A program made the position numbers and the translations under genes. Shown piece after piece: positions 56,441 to 64,000 of a stretch of DNA of 64,000 nucleotides; the stretch's first letter is position 1; every line of letters begins with the position of its first letter. The notes under the pieces were generated by a model. It had not been told where the DNA came from, did not search any database, and was given only the letters and a program-made list of their open reading frames with translations. This stretch comes from Canna indica (taxonomy: Eukaryota; Streptophyta; Magnoliopsida; Zingiberales; Cannaceae). Where the stretch lies: positions 26,628,501-26,692,500 of the forward strand of contig CP136894.1 of the NCBI GenBank assembly GCA_034359265.1, given 5' to 3'.

Positions 56441-57159
56441 TAGTCAAATAAAACACTATGATTATGTATACTTACTATGTAATCATGTATACTCACTATA
56501 TTAGCAAATATACTTAGTATGTGAGGCAGTGTGATTGCGTCGTCGATGACGCTAGGGCCTTCATGTCACAACATATTAGTTAATTAATCTACTTGTGATA
56601 TAATTATAATAGAACATGTTAATTGGATTTATAATTATTATGTTAATGAATATTTAATAATAATAATATCTTGTCTTATATGCTTTATACGATGGAATGA
56701 ACAAGAAATAATGTAAATGATATTTTTGTCAAATTATCTTGTCATGTCTTGTGATAATACGAAACGAACACAAGATAATACTAAAATTGATGTCCAGTAT
56801 CGTGCGAAACGAACATGAGATTATTTCTTATGATGTATTATATAATTTTATATTATACCGATTAATTTTGTTTTGTATTAAATAGTTTGAGAAACGAACG
56901 AATCCTTAGTATTTTTTCATGTACAGTATTGAATAAACAAAATGACAATAAAAAATTTAGTCCAAAAACTGGCTTAATTACTCCAAATTGACTTGTTCAA
57001 TGCCGAAGGCATGCAGGATGGAGTTGGAGCACGTCAATTCTACCCTCAGCATACCGTTCATTTTCAAGCGCATTTTAATTCAATAAGTAGGTTGAACACT
57101 TGAACTCAAAATAACTATTTATTTTGTACATATTATAATGACATCGTTATTAAATGGAA

Positions 57160-57480
57160 CTTGTCCTCTTCTGCTTATGAATTTTGGATTAAATTAATTG
57201 AGTTATTTGAATTATATCACACGATTGTCCTAAGCTTAAATTTTGAAGATGGTAATGACAATGCTGATGAATCCACATTACGATCACTTGACACGACTCG
57301 ATGAATCAAGTAAGAGAGCTTCAAGAAAGAACAAAAACCACATCATATATATGATTTTCCCAAAATATTGGACACATTAAGAGAAAATGTCCATTTCTCG
57401 ATAAGAAGTCAAAGAATAAAAATTAAAAAAGAAAACTACTTCAATTCAAAACTCCTTAAATATCAAACATAAATTGACAA
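57160..57480 (+). pseudogene. Copia gag relic with zinc-knuckle remnant
   Basis: Out-of-frame pieces read AYEFWIKLIELFEL (57175-57215) and then IGHIKRKCPFLDKKSKNK (near 57365-57420). This fits the end of a Copia gag domain and the second half of a CCHC knuckle resembling the SIRE type. Several stops intervene. It is a very old fragment without LTRs. Confidence 0.55.
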
Positions 57481-57528
57481 CAAAGTTTTGCTCTATGGGC
57501 TTGGAAAACAAAATAAATTTATTTTTAA

Positions 57529-57813
57529 TAGTGCCCTCAAGCCAATCACATATCGATGTATTTAAAAATTATTTAAGAATAATGAATAAAATGAAACTAC
57601 TTTTCATCCTATGCTACATCTATAATTATTAATGAATTATAATGAATCCCATAAACTAGAGCAATGATTCTAGGGTCATGATGAGATCATACTAGTGAGA
57701 CCTAAAATCTAGAGGCCCTAGTTCAAAATATTTCTAGTCATAGGATCACCGAGTAGGGATCAGTGAATCCGATAAGACTAGTACACTCGGTACATGCTCT
57801 ATTGTAGAGGATG
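57529..57813. mobile_element. Truncated LTR related to the solo LTR at 17947
   Basis: On the minus strand this segment follows 19371-19660 nearly throughout: AGAGCATGTACCGAGTG, CACTGATCCC, GGTGATCCTA, then CATCGATATGTGATTGGC and GAGGGCACTA. Only the last 290 bp or so of the LTR remain. CACTA-2 begins at its edge (57814). Confidence 0.75.
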
Positions 57814-58170
57814 CACTACTAGAAATATGTTATTCAGCAATGACGATTAGCAACGGCCACTCAAGTCGTTGCAATTTCTAACGACATTCTTACAGCCGCT
57901 CGGGCCGTTGTAGATGTGATATATCTGCAACGACTTTGTTACGGTCACTCGAGCCATTGCATATATATTATCACATTAGCAACGGCTTAGTTATGGCTAC
58001 TGCATCCGTCACTCTTTAGCCGATGGCGTGCTCGCGGCGTAAAAATAAAAAACTTATCAGCAACGGCGTACTAACGGACGAGTGAGCCGTTACTGATGAT
58101 GTTACTTATTAGCAACGACTTTCTAACGGATGAGTGAGTCGTTGCTGATAAGTTTATTTAACTCGACCCC
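57814..58170. repeat. Subterminal repeats of CACTA-2
   Basis: Alternating direct and inverted motifs around AGCAACGGC...GAGCCGTTGC recur about every 30-50 bp (near 57850, 57890, 57930, 57980, 58060 and 58110). The spacing is that of binding sites for a CACTA regulatory protein. Binding itself is inferred. Confidence 0.7.
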
Positions 58171-58651
58171 GATCGTGCTCGCCCCTTCCTCCTCCTTCTT
58201 CCATGCTGCTACCGCCGCCGATCTCCGCCCGCCCGCCATCGTCGCCCACCGACGCCACTCGCCGCCGCTCACCGTCGTCGCCCACTCCAGGTAACTTCAG
58301 CGCCCTCTATTTATGTAGAATCGGTCGAAATCCTAGGTTTAGGGTTTCGGTCGGCCGCCGATGGCCGGAGCATTGTCTAGTGTCGGACATATGTCGGACA
58401 CCGGACTCCGACGCCGAAAAAAATGAGTTAATATTTAGGGTTTTTTTAAACCCTAATTTTTCTTCTTTTATTAAAGGGTAAATTATACGGAACCCCTATC
58501 GACTATAGTCGATATGCGCAAAGACTACCTAAACTACCAAGTGTGCACAGAATCCCATACGACTATACTTTTTATTCAAATAACCCTCCTTCGTTAGCAT
58601 GTCCGTTAGTAACTTAACGATAAAACTTTCACGTGCGCAGAACCCCCCTCC

Positions 58652-58966
58652 CACTACTACAACTTGGTCTTTTACCGATGATTATTATGATGTCTGCTAT
58701 CAATTGTAAATACTGCATAAATCTTTACCAGCAATTAATGAATTCTCACTAGATCCATTACCGTTAAAGGTTTTAGAAGCAATTTATACAATTGCTAGTA
58801 AATATAAAAATAATCACCACTAAATTTATACATATATATTGAAATCTATAACGTTTTTGTAGAATTTTTAATAATAATTGCTAAATGATGTACCTTTAAG
58901 TTATTTAATAGCAATTATCTTATTGCTATAAATTAATTGCCACTAAAGAAATAATCTCTTGTAGTG
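58652..58966. mobile_element. Small CACTA MITE (315 bp)
   Basis: Tips CACTACTACAACTTG and, inverted, CACTACAAGAG are flanked by the exact 3-bp duplication TCC (58649-58651 and 58967-58969). It sits inside the left arm of the Mutator-like element, whose right arm lacks it. AT-rich, with no coding capacity. Confidence 0.85.
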
Positions 58967-59294
58967 TCCCCAGTGCCACTTGGCAGCAATCTCCACCCTC
59001 CATCTCATCCGACAGCAATCACTTCTTCTTCTACCTATCCCCTTGCCCTAGACGACGATGACACCGCCACCACCACCACCACCTCCTCCTCCTCCTCTAG
59101 ATCTCCTCCTCGTCCTACCACTGTCACCACCACCACCACCTCCTCCTCCTCCTCCTCCACCACCACCACCATAGAGGAGGAGGAGGAAGGGGAGGAGTAG
59201 CAGACGACCTCTTTATCTTCTTAAGGTGGTGGTGGTGGTGGCGGCAGTGGGAGGAGGAGGAGGAGGTGGTGGTGGTGGTGGTGGTGGTGGGAGG

Positions 59295-60625
59295 TGTTAA
59301 GTGAGAGCCCACACTAGAAGGGGGGTTGAATAGTGTTGGGTTACTTTTTCCTTCTACTTCAATTTCTTTTTGAATCAATTCCAACTTCAACCAAACGTAA
59401 GTTCAACTAAGTGATATTCGTTAGCGAGTATGAAACATAATTATAAGCAAACACACAAAGTAATGCAAACACAAGAAAGTATGGTGGTTTGGCCAACCAC
59501 CTACTCCACTATCTTGGCTCCACACCAAGGATTTCAAACTAAATCCTTTATAGACTTTGTGTTTCCCTTTGAATACAACCGATGACTTGGTTCTCAACCC
59601 TTTGAGAATTCCTCAAACCTATTCACCTAGGCAAAACATAATTCTACAAAGTAAACCCTAAGTGTTTACACTAGCACACCTAGCAAGCTAATCAATGAAA
59701 ATCAAGTTCGAATAATAATTAAAATTACAATGAAAAGAGCTAAAGAGTAAACCAAGGCTAAGAGCTCTTTTCCAAGCCTTCAATGCCTCCAACTCCACAA
59801 GACGTTGAGATCGAATCGAAACCGGAGTTGAGGGAAGATGAGCGCTTGAGAGAAGTCGTCGATCGGAGAAGCAAGCACGAGCAAATCAAGCTTAGAAGGC
59901 ACAAATCACACTTTGGAAACTTATCTCAATGGTTAAGAGTGTTTAATGAAGGTTGGTGAGGGGTATTTATAACCCCTCCCACGGAACGGCTCTTCAACGA
60001 GCATTTTTTCGCCCGTTGGACGTCGACCGAATCGCTTGTCGATCGATCGTCGATCGATCGATCACCCAGCGACCGCTGGCGTTCTGCCCTTCTATCGCTA
60101 TGTTCGGTCGACCGGATGGTCGATCGACTTCATCGCATTTTAGTTCCTCTGTTGTTCGGTCGACCGATCGATCGACCGAAGTAGCTACTGCCAGAATTCA
60201 GCCTTGTTCGGTCGACCGACCGGTCGATCGAAGTAGCCACTACCAATTTTTGGCCTTGTTCGGTCGACCGAAGTGGCTACTGCCATTTTTCTGCCTTGTT
60301 CGGTTGACCGATCGATCGATTGAACCTGGGCTGAGGTTGATTTCTATATTTGCTTTGTTACATGCTTTTTCATGGGTTTTGTTACCAAGTTTTGACTTGA
60401 ATAACTTTACAAATAGGCTTGGGATGAGATCCTAGGGATATATTACAAGGAATCTACTTAATCTACATCTGAGTCTTTCTTGACGATTTTTGCGACTCTC
60501 CGAGCGAAATTTGCGTGCTTACCACGACCTCAACCTAAACTCAAAACTACACACACATATATTAAATACATGTTTGTTATCATCAAAATAAAGATCGAAG
60601 CCTAGGCGGAACCCTTGGGCCAACA
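59295..60625 (-). mobile_element. SIRE-type solo LTR (1331 bp)
   Basis: On the minus strand it begins TGTTGGCCCAAGG at 60625 and ends CTCTCACTTAACA at 59295. The 5-bp duplication GGAGG flanks it, though it lies in GGA-rich sequence and is weak evidence by itself. It contains the GGTCGACC cluster at 60020-60330 and an inverted TATA box TATTTATA at 59964-59971. It shares the CACACTAGA-GGGGGG end with the LTRs at 23252 and 29791. It is a solo LTR because no internal sequence is present. Confidence 0.85.
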
Positions 60626-61187
60626 GGAGGAGGAGGAGGAGGAGGAGAAGGAGGAGGAGATCGTGGTGGTGGTGGCGGCGGCGGCGTCTAGAGCAAGGGG
60701 ATAAGTAGAAGAACAAGTGATGGCCGTCGGATGAGATGGAGGGTGGAGATTATTGCCACGTGGCACTGGAGAGGGGGTTCTGCGCACGTGGAAGTTTTAC
60801 CATTAAATTACTAACGAACATACTAACGGAGGGGGGTTATTTGAACAAAAAGTGTAGTCGCGGGGGGGGGTTCTGTGCACACTTGGTAGTTTAAGTAGTC
60901 TTTGCGCACATCGACTATAGTCGAGGGGAGTTTCGTGTAATTTATCCTTTATTAAATCCTAATTCTATATTAATTAAATGTTTTTATGGTAAATTTAGAT
61001 GTTTAGATTAATTAAATCTTAGATGTTTAGATTAATTAAATGTTTAGGTTAATTTAGATTAGATTAGATTAATTTAGATTAATGTCAATCTTTAGATTAA
61101 TTTATATTAATTTAGATAAATATTTAGATTAGATTAATTTAGATTAATTTTATTGTTAATCTTTAGATTTAGATTAATTAGAATTGT

Positions 61188-61243
61188 CCACTTTGGACTC
61201 GTGCTGGAATCGTCCACTATGGACTCGAACTGGCATCGAAACA
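61188..61243. repeat. Two-unit copy of the CACTA minisatellite
   Basis: GTCCACTTTGGACTCGTGCTGG and a second similar unit match, on the opposite strand, the repeat unit expanded at 31555-31910 in CACTA-1. They mark the unexpanded state of that repeat. Confidence 0.65.
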
Positions 61244-61690
61244 TTTAGAAAATAATCATCCATCCGACAAGTTGATACATTTCACGTATGCAATGATGAG
61301 TCAGATATGATTTAGCAAAATCTTAGATCCGTTCAGGGGTTGTATGTTCGTGTAAAAGAAGTAGATGATGTTTTATACGACGTACAACCTTTGAATTGTC
61401 CCTAATTGGACAATTTGGAAATATAGTTATTTGTATTGCACTTAGTTTTTTTTTTAAACCGTTAATTCATTAATTCTTAAATTTTGACTACTGTGTCTCT
61501 CTTGTTCTTCGATACGCGCCCAGATGCTATGCGTATTCGGAGAACTGTAGGGAGATGCTGTCGAAATTTAGAATGAAGTTAGCGGTTAAAAGAAATACTT
61601 AGTGCAATATGAATAACATGAATCTCGAATGGAATAAGACCATCTCACCTAAAGACATTAACTGAAGAAATTATCATTGATTGATAGATC

Positions 61691-64000
61691 ATGTCAGGCG
61701 ATCGAAGTTGGATGTACCCACATCTTGATCGTGGAGCTTTAACGAATGAGTTTTGATTAGGCGTAACTTACTTCCTAAATTTCGCCTATTCGAATAGGAA
61801 ATTCGTTAGTGTCGGTGATAAAATCCAATATTTGTGCCGCATTTGCTTGAATGCACGATTTTTGGATCGGTAAACTGACACTCTGCATCTTTATAGCAAA
61901 GGATATCACCAAGATATTTTCTATGAAATTGTCACGGGGAGTCACGTGAAGTCGGGACGTCGAGCAATCTTGTCATTTAGACACATGGTGAATCTTTCTC
62001 TGCTGGTGTTTCTTCATCCAGTCCATCTAATCCCTATAGAACTATGATACTTGATAGTCTTGGGGGTTAATTCCAGCTGAATGATAATGTCGATCGGCCA
62101 ATTACTGAGACGTCAGTGCCACCAGATACTACAAGTGTTGATATCACATAAGTACAACCTGCGGTAGAGATTGAATTGCCGAATAAAGAAGCCGCCGCAG
62201 AATTTTACGAGATGTTGAAAGCTGCTGATGAACCTTTGTATGAGAATTATCCTAAATACACTAGGTTTTCGGCAATGACGCAACTCTTGAACATCAATGC
62301 CGATTGTAATATCAGCATGGTTGTGTTTTATCGGATTGCGAGATTGATTAATGTAATGCTGCCTACTTATAACAAGTTTGAGCCAACTTTTTATAAGACT
62401 AAAAAGTTGATGAGAAAATTAGGGCTTGGGTACAAAAAAATACACGCGTGCCAAAATAACTGCATTTTATATTATAAAGAAAATGTGTAGTTGGATAAAT
62501 GTCCTGTATGTCAACATCCTCGTTACAAGGAGAAGAAATCGATCCGATAGAAAAATATCCCGTTTAAGGTGCTTCAGTATTTTCCACTGACACCGAGGCT
62601 TCAAAGATTATCCATGTTTGAAAAGACGGCCCCTGCATGAGTTGGCATGCAAGAAGTCGTGATGATACAGTAATGACTCATCCATTCGACAGTGAAGCAT
62701 GGAAACATTTGGATATATTTATCCTTCATTTGCTAGGGATACTAGAAATATCAGATTGGGATTATTTGGTCATTTTGCAACTCCTTATTCAGTTTGGCCA
62801 ATGTCGCTAACAATTTATAATTTGTCACCGTCAATGTGTATGAAAGATGAATTTATTTATCTCTCGATGATTATTCCGGGTCCTAAGGGTCCGCGAAAAG
62901 AAATTGACGTGTTTCTCAGACCCCTAATAGATGAATTGAAAACATTGTGAACTAAGGGAGCTGTCACTTATGATTGTCATCAGAAGCAAAACTTCAATTT
63001 AAAGGATGCGGTCTTGTGGACAATCAATGATTTTCTGGCCTGTGGCATATTATCTGGTTAGAGCACTCACGACCGACTCTCTTGTCCGTATTGTGTGGAA
63101 CACTCTAAATCATTCAGTCTTCAGAACGGACGAAAAATCTCATTCTTTGATTCTCATCATCGATTCCTACTGGCTAACCATCAGCAATGAAGGAATCGTA
63201 ATAAATTTACTATGGGCAGAGTCGAAAGAGATGAACCACCACCGATATTGTCCGGTTAACAAATGTTAGCACGTATTTCAACACCTCCAGAGATAGTGTT
63301 TGGTCGGAATGAAAGAGTGTCGGGCTTTGGTCAAACACATAACTGGGTGAAAAAAATTATCTTTTGGGAATTGCCGTATTGGAGTTCATTACTGATTCGA
63401 CATAATTTGAACGACATGCACATTGAGAAAAATGTATTTGATAATATTTTTAACACTTTGGTGGATGTTCCCGGGAAAATTAAAGAAAATGTCAAAGCCC
63501 GACATGATTTGAAAATACTTTGTAAGAGGCTGGAGTTGGAGTTACAAGAGATCAACGGACGATATTTGAAGCCGAAGGCCCCGTATGTGTTAAATAAACA
63601 ACATATGAAAGATGTTTGTCTATGGATCAAAGAACTCAGATTACTCGATGGATATGCCTCAAACTTATCTTGATGTGTGAACGTCGATGATTGTAAAATA
63701 TCAGGGATGAAGAGCCATGATTGTCATGCATTCATGTAGAGATTACTTCTGATCGCATTCCGAGATCTTCTACCTGATAATATTTGGGGTCCGTTGACTG
63801 AATTAAGTATATTTTAGAAACATTTGTGTGAATATCTTTCGAGTTGAAGATATGTCAGCACTTGAAAGTAATATTGGTGAAATTATATGCAAGCTGGAGC
63901 AGTTTTTCTCTCCTGCCTTTTTTGACTCGATGGAGCATCTACCGATACACTTGGCATACGAAGCACGAATTGATGGCCTTGTTCAACACCGGTGGATGTA
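61691..64000 (+). pseudogene. TNP2 transposase of CACTA-2, incomplete
   Basis: This is an En/Spm TNP2 (Transposase_21) relic. ATG 61691 opens MSGDRSWMYPHLDRGALTNE, the transposase-associated domain. A stop follows after 21 codons and frames alternate thereafter. 62176-62490 gives AAAEFYEMLKAADEPLYENY and KLMRKLGLGYKK. Near 62500 comes CPVCQHPRYKE, then VLQYFPLTPRLQRL near 62565. 62699-62950 gives HFATPYSVWPMSLTIYNLSP and IIPGPKGPRKEIDVFLRPLI. Around 63008-63090 comes DAVLWTINDF. 63263-63673 gives NDMHIEKNVFDNIFNTLVDV, and SHDCHAFM lies near 63715. FFDSMEHLPIHLAYEARIDG lies near 63920, just before the edge. The segment order is intact, but at least eight stops or frameshifts make it non-functional. 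Confidence 0.88.

Larger units (their letters stand above)
54816..57150. other. AT-rich intergenic region with possible MITEs
   Basis: No gene is visible. 54959-55653 may be a MITE: it begins GGGCCTGTTTCGTATCA and ends near ACCAAACGAGTCC, weakly inverted. 55655-56907 begins GTCCGTTCGTTTCGCATA and ends GAGAAACGAACGAATCC, also inverted. It contains further internal CGAAACGAAC copies. No clear target duplications were found, so both are tentative. Confidence 0.35.
58476..60947. mobile_element. Mutator-like foldback element with nested inserts
   Basis: Inverted tips GGGTAAATTA (58476) and TAATTTATCC (60947) extend into arms of some 250-300 bp that align throughout (for example TCGACTATAGTCGAT and CTACCAAGTGTGCACAGAA). 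The exact 9-bp duplication TTTATTAAA flanks it at 58467-58475 and 60948-60956. Without its two inserts it is about 0.8 kb, with a core of CAC/CTC/GGT simple repeats (59055-59294 and 60626-60690). No transposase. It is inserted in the 5' region of CACTA-2. Confidence 0.9.
57814..64000 (+). mobile_element. CACTA-2: En/Spm-type transposon, runs off the window
   Basis: The left tip CACTACTAGAAATATG lies at 57814, followed by 390 bp of subterminal GCAACGGC / GCCGTTGC repeats. A GC-rich block, a Mutator-like insertion (58476-60947), conserved 5' non-coding sequence (61190-61690) and a TNP2 relic on the plus strand come next. The right end is outside the window, so the 3-bp duplication (left candidate ATG, 57811-57813) cannot be verified. 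Gene region and 5' sequence are homologous to CACTA-1. The subterminal motifs differ. Confidence 0.85.

Noticed and set aside
58964..59390. Thr/Ser- and Trp/Arg-rich ORFs
   Set aside because: They are compositional frames of CAC/CTC/GGT simple repeats in the Mutator-like element.
1..64000. CRISPR arrays, bacterial operons, tRNA or rRNA genes
   Set aside because: The spaced repeats are LTR or transposon repeats in plant DNA. No cloverleaf or rRNA sequence was recognised by eye, though a tRNA scan was not possible.

Overview
The window is plant nuclear DNA, from a flowering plant. The evidence is the remains of a PLS-type pentatricopeptide repeat (PPR) gene, a DUF863 gene and a trichome-birefringence-like (TBL) gene with plant introns, all set in nested plant transposons. 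I cannot name the species. No intact host gene was found. All three recognisable host genes are broken by insertions and point lesions.

Layout, left to right. 1-488 is part of a SIRE-type Copia long terminal repeat (LTR). 489-10952 is a decayed minus-strand Copia element (Copia-A: gag-pol remnant 756-2443, 5' LTR 10473-10952) with a minus-strand L1-type LINE (about 3759-9875) inside its leader. 10953-16553 is a PPR pseudogene split by minus-strand Copia-B (11671-16320). 16554-20169 is intergenic DNA with a solo LTR (17947-19664). 20170-32815 is a minus-strand CACTA (En/Spm) transposon with a 3-bp target duplication. It carries remnants of both CACTA genes and is split by a SIRE-type element (23252-31042) that has gag and an envelope-like ORF but no pol. 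32816-33634 is the 5' end of a DUF863 gene on the minus strand. 33695-34207 is a GC-rich CACTA-like repeat. 34208-41125 is minus-strand Copia-C, split by the young plus-strand Copia-D (35131-39872). Two foldback MITEs with 9-bp duplications follow (41133-41591 and 41648-42124).

42772-54815 is a five-exon TBL pseudogene on the plus strand. A Gypsy element sits in exon 1 (43175-48541) and Copia-E in exon 2 (48886-53837). 54816-57813 is AT-rich, with TA microsatellites, a gag relic and a truncated LTR. 57814 to the window end is a second CACTA element on the plus strand, with a TNP2 transposase relic running off the edge. Its 5' part holds a Mutator-like foldback element, which itself contains a small CACTA MITE and a SIRE-type solo LTR.

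The window is best read as a stratigraphy of insertions. For ten of the elements both edges can be placed to the base from target duplications, most exact and some with one mismatch. Removing an insert restores the reading frame or the splice pattern of its target in the TBL gene and in the Copia-C gag. By eye Copia-D is the youngest: its LTRs are nearly identical and one 1,397-codon frame is broken only by three stop codons. The most unusual object is the pol-less SIRE derivative, whose LTRs carry arrays of a palindromic GGTCGACC motif.
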